Part shown: piece by piece, positions 14,545-21,780 of the stretch
Layout: every line of letters starts with the position of its first letter
Position numbering within the stretch: position 1 is the first letter of the stretch
DNA from: a virus
IMG/VR virus record: IMGVR_UViG_3300027896_000225
Span: 1-23,642 of that record
Strand: one strand, 5' to 3'
DNA: 23,642 nucleotides
Program-made: the position numbers and the translations under genes
The notes under the pieces: model-generated
Told to the model about the DNA's origin: nothing
Seen by the model: only the letters and a program-made list of their open reading frames with translations
Database searches by the model: none

Positions 14545-15575
14545 CATATACCATACAAAAGACCAGTGGCGGTAACATCACTGTTGCAGACGGCACGGTC
14601 AACACCAGCGCCACTAGCCTAGCATTGATAGGTGCCAATGCAGTGAATTTTGGCCTGTATCTCAACCAGGATTTGGTTTGGTTGATGCAGAATTTCGCCA
14701 GCAACACCTCACCGCCCAATCCTTTGATTGGGCAGGTTTGGTATGATACCACGGCACAATCGATCAAGTATTATAACGGCACCATATGGAAAGTTCTCAC
14801 GCCTCCTTTCGATGGCTCCGCAGGCACTGCAACCGCATCTATCGCCGGACAGGCTGTGGCATTCACACTCGCAGGCAATCAGATAATATCAGCTACAAGT
14901 TTGATTAGCCTAGTTCCCGGTGTGTTGCCAGCCAGTATCATAGTGGACGACAACAGCTATGCAGTGGCAGCTAGATTCCCACAGGGAATCGCACCAGGTG
15001 TCACCCTAGCCACTGACAGCAATGGCTTGCAGTTCGTTGGCACCGCCACTACTGCTAACGCATTAGCGACACCAATGACCCTCACTGTGACAGGCAGTGC
15101 TAATGCTGCTGTGACCTTTGATGGCAGCAGTAATGTGGTCATGCCCATGCAGCTGAGCAATGTCACAGTGGCAGGCACCTACAGCAAAGTGACTATTGGC
15201 AGCAATGGTATCGTTACGGCTGGTAACGTGATCAGCAGCACTGATGTTACAAATGCGCTTGGTTACACTCCAGGTGTGGCAAATGGCCCTGCAAACAGCC
15301 TGACTTTTGGCTCTAATATCATAATCAACGGTGTCGTCGGTGGCAGCAACGTGTTCTATGGCAATGCTAATATCACCATCACCACGACATTCCTCGATAA
15401 TCCGATGCCAACCAACGGCATCATACTGCTGCCGAGCACTAGCACCATACCAACCGGATGGTATCTGGCTAATGGACAATCTGTGACCTTGCCCAACGGT
15501 GGTGGAACGGTGTATACGGCTAACATCGCGAGCTTGGCTCCGTCTAACACTATCTACATCCAAAAGGTGTACTAA
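14541..15575 (+). CDS. Fiber-like virion protein with collar-type C-terminus
   Basis: This 344-residue protein is coupled by ATGA to the gene before it. The N-terminal 75 residues (ALIGANAVNFGLYLNQDLVWLMQNFA, then PPNPLIGQVWYDTTAQ and YYNGTIWKVL) carry the 'GxNxxNFGxxLNxNFVxLLENFA...PxPxxGQLWYDTT' pattern found at the start of many phage fiber and head-fiber proteins. The middle (80-280) is Thr/Ser/Ala/Gly/Val rich with beta repeats (GTATTANAL, VTFDGSSNVVMP, ALGYTPG), as in tail fibers. The end has PTGWYLANGQSVTLPNGGG, the phage collar-domain pattern. It is therefore probably a trimeric fiber or decoration protein exposed on the virion. Its place between portal and prohead core genes is unusual for a tail fiber and leaves room for a head or neck fiber. 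Confidence 0.72.
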   Translation: MTYTIQKTSGGNITVADGTVNTSATSLALIGANAVNFGLYLNQDLVWLMQNFASNTSPPNPLIGQVWYDTTAQSIKYYNGTIWKVLTPPFDGSAGTATASIAGQAVAFTLAGNQIISATSLISLVPGVLPASIIVDDNSYAVAARFPQGIAPGVTLATDSNGLQFVGTATTANALATPMTLTVTGSANAAVTFDGSSNVVMPMQLSNVTVAGTYSKVTIGSNGIVTAGNVISSTDVTNALGYTPGVANGPANSLTFGSNIIINGVVGGSNVFYGNANITITTTFLDNPMPTNGIILLPSTSTIPTGWYLANGQSVTLPNGGGTVYTANIASLAPSNTIYIQKVY

Positions 15576-15576
15576 T

Positions 15577-15595
15577 CGCCAAAATGGTGCTTTTT
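15577..15595 (+). terminator. Weak possible terminator after the fiber-like gene
   Basis: CGCCA-AAA-TGGTG (5 bp with one G-T) is followed by CTTTTT. It is short and low in stability, but it sits directly after the stop codon and before the next late element. Confidence 0.3.
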
Positions 15596-15626
15596 CCACA
15601 ATTTGACACCCGATCGCAGTCTCGTG

Positions 15627-15637
15627 CTTAAATAAAG
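15627..15637 (+). promoter_or_regulatory. Late promoter-like element for the prohead core gene
   Basis: CTTAAATAAAG keeps TAAATA but not the TATC tail. It lies 42 bases before the ATG at 15679. AAAAGGAG at 15661-15668 is a strong ribosome site. Confidence 0.5.
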
Positions 15638-15678
15638 CCGAGTCTGTACCACACTTTACCAAAAGGAGTATCTATACT

Positions 15679-16644
15679 ATGAGCAAGACAAAACTAGAAC
15701 AGGTGCTTGAATACCTCGTTGCTGGCAACGAAGAGCAAGCCAAGGACCTTTTGCACAAGGTTTTCATCGAGAAAGCCCGTGCGATACACGAAGAACTCAT
15801 CAATGATGAGGAAGAGATGGATGAGGAGACACTGGGCGGCGACTACGGCAGCCAGCTCCGCAACCAAGTTAAGCATCATGATAACCACATCGAAGAGCTC
15901 AGCGATGAAATCGCAGCTGAGGAGATCATGGGCGAAGATGCAGACATGGATCTGACCATGGACATGGACGACGTCAGCGACGACGACATGGGCGACATGG
16001 GCGACATGGGCGGCGAAGAAGGTGGCGACACCATGGGTGATATTGAAAACACCATGGGCGACCTCGAGACTGCCCTCGCTGAACTCAAGGCAGAATTTGA
16101 GCGTCTCGAAGCTGAACAAGGCGGTGAGAGCAGCGATGATATGTCAATGAGCATGGATTCGGAAGAGGATTCTGAGGAAGGTGACGAAGGCGAGGAAGAA
16201 GATTCTGAGGAAGGCGAAGAAGAACTCGATGAGATGTTCACCGAAGAAGACTTTGCAGATCTCGCAGAAGCAATTGACCTCGAGAAGGTAAGCGTACCTC
16301 ATAGCGGCGAAGTAGGCTCCGGAAAGTTCAGCCCCAAGGATGCTGATACCAAGCAGAAGAGCCCAGTTCCTCCGAGCCAAACTGAGCGTTTTGGTGCAAA
16401 GCCAATCAAGACTGGCATGGGCGGAGATCACAATGGCTATGCCATGGAAACACCACCAAAGAGCGGCAAGCTCCCAATCCTTCCAAAGGACAACCGTCGC
16501 AAGACTGAGTTCCAGGATACTGAGAACGAACAGAGCGGCATGTACGGCGCCAAGGAAGATTCAAAGAGTGCACTTGACACAACAGACAAGACCTTTGGCA
16601 AGGGCAATCAGACAAGCCCACTCACTCATAGCCCGCGCAAGTGA
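15679..16644 (+). CDS. Acidic prohead core protein, gp67-like and greatly extended
   Basis: This 321-residue protein starts MSKTKLEQVLEYLVAGNEE. The first 45 residues (LVAGNEEQAKDLLHKVFIEKARAIHEELI) resemble the start of T4 gp67 (short helix 'LV.A.KLF.EAM..R.I.LI'), and both then turn strongly acidic. Here the acidic part is very long, about 45-205, with runs of Asp/Glu, Met and Gly (DDDMGDMGDMGGEEGG, SMSMDSEEDSEEGDEGEEE). A neutral to basic tail of 115 residues follows (GKLPILPKDNRRKTEF), mostly disordered. T4 gp67 is only 80 residues and acts with gp22 in the scaffold core. Position before gp21 and gp22 supports a core role. Homology to gp67 is inferred from position, N-terminal helix and composition. 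Confidence 0.6.
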   Translation: MSKTKLEQVLEYLVAGNEEQAKDLLHKVFIEKARAIHEELINDEEEMDEETLGGDYGSQLRNQVKHHDNHIEELSDEIAAEEIMGEDADMDLTMDMDDVSDDDMGDMGDMGGEEGGDTMGDIENTMGDLETALAELKAEFERLEAEQGGESSDDMSMSMDSEEDSEEGDEGEEEDSEEGEEELDEMFTEEDFADLAEAIDLEKVSVPHSGEVGSGKFSPKDADTKQKSPVPPSQTERFGAKPIKTGMGGDHNGYAMETPPKSGKLPILPKDNRRKTEFQDTENEQSGMYGAKEDSKSALDTTDKTFGKGNQTSPLTHSPRK

Positions 16645-16667
16645 TTGATTGCTAAGGCATTGAAATC

Positions 16668-16700
16668 AAAATACCGCAGATCATGCATCTGCGGTATTTT
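16668..16700 (+). terminator. Strong terminator after the acidic core gene
   Basis: A 14-bp perfect stem, AAAATACCGCAGAT paired with ATCTGCGGTATTTT, closes a CATGC loop and ends in four T. It separates the core gene from the protease-scaffold-capsid unit, which then has its own late element. Confidence 0.85.
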
Positions 16701-16742
16701 CGCATAAAAATCCACCATTTCGAACCGGTTAACAAAACCGTC

Positions 16743-16752
16743 ACTAAATATC
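16743..16752 (+). promoter_or_regulatory. Late promoter-like element for gp21-gp22-gp23
   Basis: ACTAAATATC lies 25 bases before the preferred gp21 ATG and just after a strong terminator. No further late element was seen before gp22 or gp23, so it probably serves all three genes. Confidence 0.6.
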
Positions 16753-16776
16753 GAACCCAAAGCAACAGGTAGATTG

Positions 16777-17415
16777 ATGAGCAGTATTCTAGTCGAACAT
16801 CTAACCTACGACACCGCAAAAGCAGAGGTTATCACCGAAGCCGCGGGCGAGGGCCAACCAAAAAATGTCTATATGAAGGGCATATTCATACAGGGCGGAT
16901 TGCGCAACCACAATGGTCGCGTCTACCCCGTGAATGAAATCCGCAAGGCTGTTGAAACGCTTAATGAATCCATCAAGCAAGACAACGGTGTTCTCGGCGA
17001 GTGTGATCACCCGCAGGAACTGCAGATACATCTCGATCGCGTGAGCCACAAGATCACCGATATGTGGATGGATGGTGCTAATGGGTATGGCAAGCTTCAA
17101 ATATTGCCTACGCCATGCGGTAACATCATCACAACGCTATTGACCAGCGGCGTAAAGCTCGGAGTGAGCAGTCGCGGGTCGGGCAACGTTGACGACAACG
17201 GTGAGGTGAGCGATTTCGACATGCTCACCGTGGATATCGTTGCTAAACCAAGTGCTCCCCAAGCATATCCAGTACCAATGTACGAGGCTATCATGAACAG
17301 GAAGCACGGCTATAAGGCTCTAGAACTAGCTGAGGCAGTTCGCCAAGATACTTCTGCACAGAAGCATCTAACGAAGATACTGCTAAACTGGGTCGATGAG
17401 TTGAAACTAAGATAA
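16777..17415 (+). CDS. 21: Prohead core protease gp21
   Basis: This 212-residue serine protease cleaves scaffold and capsid proteins during head maturation. I use ATG 16777 (MSSILVEHLTYD), preceded by AGGTAG; a TTG one codon earlier is less likely. Landmarks: YMKGIFIQGGLRNHNGRVYP (32-51), the catalytic histidine in GECDHPQ (H78) and the nucleophile serine in GVSSRGSG (S131 or S132), then DFDMLTVDIVAKPSAPQA (146-163), as in the T4 gp21/HK97-type protease family. Length equals T4 gp21 (212). Cleavage preference in this family is (L/I)-x-E. It sits directly before its substrates gp22 and gp23, 12 bases ahead of the gp22 start. Confidence 0.93.
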   Translation: MSSILVEHLTYDTAKAEVITEAAGEGQPKNVYMKGIFIQGGLRNHNGRVYPVNEIRKAVETLNESIKQDNGVLGECDHPQELQIHLDRVSHKITDMWMDGANGYGKLQILPTPCGNIITTLLTSGVKLGVSSRGSGNVDDNGEVSDFDMLTVDIVAKPSAPQAYPVPMYEAIMNRKHGYKALELAEAVRQDTSAQKHLTKILLNWVDELKLR

Positions 17416-17427
17416 GGAGTCGGTTTG

Positions 17428-18630
17428 ATGACAGACAAGTTGACAGAACTCCTCGAGAACGACGTGCTTGGCCCAGAAGTCAAGACCGCGCTCCAAGAGG
17501 CGTTTGAAGCAAAGATAAAGCAAACCGAAGCCAAACTGCATGAGGATTACGCTGCGCGTTACGCCAAAGACAAGACACAGCTTGTCGAGGCCATGGACAA
17601 CATGCTGAACGACACCATTCGTAGTGAGCTCGAGGAATTCGCGGAAGACCGCGCTGCACTCATCGCACAGAAGGCAAAGTTCACCAAGGAAACCCTAGCA
17701 GCTAAGAAGATTGCAGAAAACAAGGTTTCGGGGCATATCAAGATGCTGGACGCCTTCATCGGCAAACAGCTAAAGACAGAAGTATCAGAGTTCGTCCAGG
17801 ATCGCAGGACGCTTGAAGCACAGCGCAAGAAGATGGCAGCCGAAGTGGAAGCCATCCGCGAGTCTGCACGCAAGCAGACACAGGATCGTATCAGCAAGCT
17901 TGAAGGATTCGTAGTCCAAAAGCTCTCGGAAGAGATCGCTGAATTCGAGACTGATAAGAAAGCCCTCATCGAACAGCGTGCTAAGCTCGCTGCCGAGGGC
18001 AAGAAGAAGATCAACGAAGCACGCACAGCATTTGTCAGTAAGGCCACCAAGACGCTCGATAAGACGCTTAATGAGGTCATACGCAATGAGTTGGTGCAGT
18101 GGAGAGACGATATCAAGGTTGCTCGCGAGAACAACTTTGGTCGCAGGATCTTCGAAGCAGTTGCAGCTGAATACATGGCCAGCTACCTCTCAGAAGGCAG
18201 CGAAGTCAAGAAGCTACAACGTAAGCTGGCTGAAAGCCAGTCCCGCATTGACGCGGCTACAAAGGCAATCGCAGAGAAACAAGCTCTGGCAGAATCCGCT
18301 GAAGCCAAGGTCAAGGCTGCCAACGATCGTGTTGTAAGGATGGAAGCTATGCAGGAAATGCTGGCCCCGCTAAGCCGCGATAAGAAGGCGATCATGGAGG
18401 AAATGCTGAAGGATATCAAGACTTCAAATCTGAAGGAAGCCTTCAATCGTTATCTCCCAACCGTGATGAACGGTGACGCAATGGGTGCTGTCAGGCAGAA
18501 ATTGTCTGAGAACGCCCAAACTAAGACCGTGGCTATCACGGGTGACAGGCCAAACAAACTGTCGGAAGCGGTACGAGAAGACAACAGCCAAGACATTGGC
18601 ACGATTCTCTATCTCGCAGGCATCAAGTAA
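17428..18630 (+). CDS. 22: Prohead scaffold protein gp22
   Basis: This 400-residue protein is the main internal scaffold of the prohead, destroyed by gp21 on maturation. ATG 17428 has AAGGAG 8 bases upstream; a TTG one codon earlier is also in frame. The protein is almost all helix and coiled coil, rich in Lys, Glu, Ala and Gln. Three related segments of about 50-60 residues can be seen (ELEEFAEDRAALIAQKAKF, SEFVQDRRTLEAQRKKM, AEFETDKKALIEQRAKL), an internal repeat. T4 gp22 is 269 residues, so repetition probably accounts for the extra length. The C-terminal part (EAMQEMLAPLSRDKKAIMEEML, then KTSNLKEAFNRYLP) recalls the gp22 end. Order protease-scaffold-capsid is exactly that of T4. Confidence 0.9.
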   Translation: MTDKLTELLENDVLGPEVKTALQEAFEAKIKQTEAKLHEDYAARYAKDKTQLVEAMDNMLNDTIRSELEEFAEDRAALIAQKAKFTKETLAAKKIAENKVSGHIKMLDAFIGKQLKTEVSEFVQDRRTLEAQRKKMAAEVEAIRESARKQTQDRISKLEGFVVQKLSEEIAEFETDKKALIEQRAKLAAEGKKKINEARTAFVSKATKTLDKTLNEVIRNELVQWRDDIKVARENNFGRRIFEAVAAEYMASYLSEGSEVKKLQRKLAESQSRIDAATKAIAEKQALAESAEAKVKAANDRVVRMEAMQEMLAPLSRDKKAIMEEMLKDIKTSNLKEAFNRYLPTVMNGDAMGAVRQKLSENAQTKTVAITGDRPNKLSEAVREDNSQDIGTILYLAGIK

Positions 18631-18652
18631 CAAGGAAAAGGAAGTCCAAAAA

Positions 18653-19852
18653 ATGAGCAAGAACCTATTTGAAACTCATTGGTCGGCTACCAAGACCGCA
18701 CTCTGCGAAGGTCTGAGCGGCAATCGCAAGAAGGTCATGGAAGTTGTCCTTGAGAACACCAAGAAGGACCTGCAAGGCAAGTCCGGAATACTGTTTGAGA
18801 GTGCGACACCTGGCAGCACCGCTGCTGGTAACATCGCCACCCTCAACAAGGTGATACTCCCAGTTATCCGTCGCGTTATGCCGACGGTTATCGCTAACGA
18901 GATCATCGGCGTTCAGCCAATGACTGGTCCAGTCGGCCAGATCCACACGCTGCGCGTTCGTTATGCTGACACATTCGGTTCGCCGATCCCTGTGGCAGCT
19001 AACACAGAAGCACTTAGCCCATTCCAGATAGCAGCGTTCTACTCTGGTAACGGCAACAGCACTGCTCCTGCAGCTGCACCAGTTAGCGTCCTCGAAGGCG
19101 TTGCTGGTAAGCGCTTGAACATCCAGATCCTCAAGGAAGTCGTGGAAGCAAAGACCCGCAAGCTCAGCGCTCGCTGGACCTTTGAAGCGGCTCAGGATGC
19201 CCAAGCACAGCAAGGCATTGACATCGAAGCTGAAATCATGGCTGCGTTGGCACAGGAAATTACCGCTGAAATCGATCAGGAGATCTTGACCTCCTTGCTC
19301 GCTCTCGCTGGTACAACACTGACCTACGATCAGGCTGCGGTTTCGGGTACTGCAACGTTCGTTGGTGACGAGCACGCTGCTTTGGCGATCCTCATCAACC
19401 GCGGTGCAAACTTGATTGCTTCGAGGACACGTCGTGGCGCTGGTAACTGGGTCGTCGTTAGCCCAACGGCTCTAACGATCCTCCAGTCAGCAACGACTTC
19501 AGCGTTCGCTCGTACCACAGAAGGTACGTTCGAAGCTCCAACAAACACCAAGTTCGTTGGTACTTTGAACAACAGCATGCGCGTTTACGTCAACCAGTAT
19601 GCAGCTGACAACACCAATGTGCTTGTTGGTTACAAGGGTCCAGGCGAAATTGATGCGGCAGCTTATTACTGCCCATACGTTCCGCTAACGTCTTCAGGCG
19701 TTATCATTGATCCGAATACCTTCGAGCCAGTGGTCAGCTTCATGTCACGTTATGGCTACCTAGAGCTTACCAACACGGCAAGCAGCTTGGGTAACGCAGC
19801 TGACTACCTCGCTGGTATCTCGATCAACACAGCGCACCTCAAGTTCCTCTGA
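18653..19852 (+). CDS. 23: Major capsid protein gp23
   Basis: This 399-residue HK97-fold capsid protein starts MSKNLFETHWSATK; the ATG follows AAGGAAAAGGAAG. The frame is open 60 codons further up, but that part overlaps gp22 and has no ribosome site. The most telling segment is VILPVIRRVMPTVIANEIIGVQPM with TGPVGQI (about 68-98), matching T4 gp23 (PMVRRAIPNLIAFDICGVQPMNSPTGQ). An (L/I)-x-E protease site is seen at GILFE|SATPG (after Glu49), so a propeptide of about 49 residues is predicted; T4 removes 65. T4 gp23 has 521 residues; the shorter length here suggests loss or reduction of the insertion domain. A strong terminator follows the stop by 26 bases. Confidence 0.96.
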   Translation: MSKNLFETHWSATKTALCEGLSGNRKKVMEVVLENTKKDLQGKSGILFESATPGSTAAGNIATLNKVILPVIRRVMPTVIANEIIGVQPMTGPVGQIHTLRVRYADTFGSPIPVAANTEALSPFQIAAFYSGNGNSTAPAAAPVSVLEGVAGKRLNIQILKEVVEAKTRKLSARWTFEAAQDAQAQQGIDIEAEIMAALAQEITAEIDQEILTSLLALAGTTLTYDQAAVSGTATFVGDEHAALAILINRGANLIASRTRRGAGNWVVVSPTALTILQSATTSAFARTTEGTFEAPTNTKFVGTLNNSMRVYVNQYAADNTNVLVGYKGPGEIDAAAYYCPYVPLTSSGVIIDPNTFEPVVSFMSRYGYLELTNTASSLGNAADYLAGISINTAHLKFL

Positions 19853-19875
19853 TCCATTTCAGAGTTACGAGAAAC

Positions 19876-19904
19876 AAAAACCCGGGAGAAATCCCGGGTT
19901 TTTT
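19876..19904. terminator. Bidirectional terminator between gp23 and the second endonuclease
   Basis: AACCCGGGA-GAAA-TCCCGGGTT is a 9-bp perfect stem with a GNRA loop, flanked by an A-run and a T-run that extend the pairing to about 12 bp. T follows the stem on both strands, so it can end gp23 transcripts (plus) and endonuclease transcripts (minus), whose stop codon is 1 base away. Confidence 0.9.
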
Positions 19905-19905
19905 G

Positions 19906-21333
19906 TCATGCCAACAGGAATATCCTATTCCCGCAATCGTGGAATCGTCGGTAACCAGCAGCGAACATGTTCTCAGATTCGCTCTTGTTAGGATCATATC
20001 CCTGCAGCCATTTGCTCAGCTGTGAACGCTGAGCTTTGAATCTAGATATCACTAAGTCGCCATTTGTCCAAAAGTATCCAGGATCGGTGTCACGAAGATG
20101 AGCGAATCCCATTTGTTGATAACTTCTACCATTGCCTTTGGCAAGATCGCAATAGGTCATGAGCGATTGATGCGTTTGCCTTATGGTGTGGATCAATCTG
20201 CTGCCGCCACCGACTACCGTGATGCCAGGCTTAGAGCAAAAACGCAAGAGTTCATTCTCTGCTATGCCGTTGAATCTGCTCTTGCCCACTGACATCATCG
20301 ACAGCAGATCATCACCATAAAACAAGCCAATCGCTAGCTTGCTTGGCACATAACCTTGGATGTGATGCTCATTTAGGAACCGCCTCTCTGACCGGCTGTC
20401 TACCGTGCGCACGGAACAATCTCGAGCATTGATGCGTTTGTTCAATCTCAATCTTGATCTCAGCATTGACTTGATTATGTTAGTCTTATCAGTCCACTCC
20501 AAGTCAGTGATGTGTATCAGATCTATGCCCTGTTGTGCTGCTAATCTGGTCTTGTCTAGATGGCGTGTCTTGTCTTCTATCTTGAGCGAATTTGGATGCC
20601 AGCTATGCCAATACAATCCATCGATCTCTATGGCCAACTGTGCAGATGGGATGTAGATATCCAGCTCCTTGCCTATGGTCTTCCAGTCGCCCTGGATATA
20701 TGATATGCCTAGCTCGTCCAACCATCTAGCCACGGACAGTTCAACTAGGCTGTAATTGCTGCGTTGCCTTATCTGGAATCCATGCTTCAAACAATGGTCT
20801 ATCACAGTGCTGTAGTAGACGCCGAGTTCGTCTGCGATATCCACAGCTGATCTCTTTTTGATCATGTATTGGTCATGCATCCAGGTATGATCTGACAGCT
20901 TGACATACACCTCTGGTTTGATCTTTGGTCTCTTCCATAGATGATGTATGTCCTCTCGCTGGCTGTTATACATGACGCCAAATCTAGACAGCATGGTCTC
21001 GCTGCGCTTGTCATTTATGGCCTGCCGTTGTTCTGAGGAATAGGCGGCCTTGGTCAATGACACAGATTTGCTTATGTTCTCGCGCGTGCACTTGCATGAT
21101 GCTGCGGGTCCGCAGCCGCTGAATCCGTTTGTGATGTTGACGAATTTTTTCTTGTGACCGTGTTGGCAGTGATCATCTGATCCATGCAGTGCGCTGTGCA
21201 CCATCTCCGGTACGCTATCGCTGATGAATCTCGAATTAGCTCTGACCCATTCCATCATCTGTGGATGGTTTTTGATGATCTTCGCGTAGTGTTTTGGTTT
21301 AGATGCCACTAGGTTCGATATGATATCTTTCAT
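19906..21333 (-). CDS. Second free-standing homing endonuclease, Vsr-like/EDxHD type
   Basis: This 475-residue protein begins at MKDIISNLVASKPKHYA. A start 10 codons earlier at 21363 (MSAYYQIYIC) is possible, but that extension is encoded by an AT-rich, promoter-like stretch. Neither start has a clear ribosome site. It has a Cys/His-rich N-terminal part (CQHGH, then CGPAASCKC), a single RFG repeat (SETMLSRFGVMYNS), a helix-turn-helix (SAVDIADELGVYYSTV), the nuclease core (KELDIYIPSAQLAIEIDGLY, HLDKTRLAAQQGIDLIHI, DLEW) and the C-terminal domain (RRFLNEHHIQGYV, LAIGLFYGDD, MSVGKSR, ELLRFC, then NMFAAGYRRFHDCGN). It parallels the endonuclease at 3224 from the HTH onward but lacks most of its repeats. 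It lies antisense between gp23 and the next late gene, so gp23 or its flank is the likely homing target. Confidence 0.83.
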   Translation of the reverse strand: MKDIISNLVASKPKHYAKIIKNHPQMMEWVRANSRFISDSVPEMVHSALHGSDDHCQHGHKKKFVNITNGFSGCGPAASCKCTRENISKSVSLTKAAYSSEQRQAINDKRSETMLSRFGVMYNSQREDIHHLWKRPKIKPEVYVKLSDHTWMHDQYMIKKRSAVDIADELGVYYSTVIDHCLKHGFQIRQRSNYSLVELSVARWLDELGISYIQGDWKTIGKELDIYIPSAQLAIEIDGLYWHSWHPNSLKIEDKTRHLDKTRLAAQQGIDLIHITDLEWTDKTNIIKSMLRSRLRLNKRINARDCSVRTVDSRSERRFLNEHHIQGYVPSKLAIGLFYGDDLLSMMSVGKSRFNGIAENELLRFCSKPGITVVGGGSRLIHTIRQTHQSLMTYCDLAKGNGRSYQQMGFAHLRDTDPGYFWTNGDLVISRFKAQRSQLSKWLQGYDPNKSESENMFAAGYRRFHDCGNRIFLLA

Positions 21334-21441
21334 GCATATATATATTTGGTAATAAGCTGACATGTCAACTTAGCTACATCTTTGACCTTCGTGACGGCAT
21401 ACATTGTCAACGACCTATGCAGCCTACCCTGTCACTTTCAC

Positions 21442-21451
21442 CATAAATATC
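21442..21451 (+). promoter_or_regulatory. Late promoter-like element for the right-end operon
   Basis: CATAAATATC lies 20 bases before the ATG at 21471, followed by AAGGAG (21459-21464) at ideal spacing. Confidence 0.65.
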
Positions 21452-21470
21452 ACACGTCAAGGAGCATGAT

Positions 21471-21773
21471 ATGATTTACGAATGGCATCTTGGGCCAGCT
21501 GATGTATACAGCACATCCAAACTAACAGATATCGTATCGCAGATCCATTGGTCTTGCGTGGGAACTGCGCCCAATGGCAGCACCTTCAAATCCAGCGGAG
21601 CTGTGCAACTTGGTTCGCCAGACCCTGATAATTTCACACCTTTCTCTCAGATGACTAGATCTCAGATAGAGAGCCTTGTCTATGCACGTGTAGACGCCAC
21701 AGCAATACAGAATCAGCTGTCATCTGATTACGCAGCATCTCAAACACCTAGCGTGAAACAATTCAACTTCTGA
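21471..21773 (+). CDS. Small phage protein of unknown function
   Basis: This 100-residue protein starts MIYEWHLGPADVYSTSK and ends SVKQFNF. The N-terminal 60 residues look like a small beta domain with alternating strands (DIVSQIHWSCVGTAPNGST, SSGAVQLGS). The second half has a helical segment (MTRSQIESLVYARVDATAIQNQL). I recall similar short proteins in marine T4-like phages (weakly 'DUF7936'-like), but no function is known to me. It has a strong ribosome site and its own late-like element. The next gene begins 7 bases after its stop, so it leads a late operon with the nucleotidyltransferase and the large partial gene. A virion role is possible. Confidence 0.75.
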   Translation: MIYEWHLGPADVYSTSKLTDIVSQIHWSCVGTAPNGSTFKSSGAVQLGSPDPDNFTPFSQMTRSQIESLVYARVDATAIQNQLSSDYAASQTPSVKQFNF

Positions 21774-21780
21774 GGTTAAC

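Noticed and set aside
15694-16241. Minus-strand frames over the acidic core gene, rich in Ser, Val, His and Phe
   Set aside because: They are complements of the Asp/Glu repeats; the composition is an artefact.
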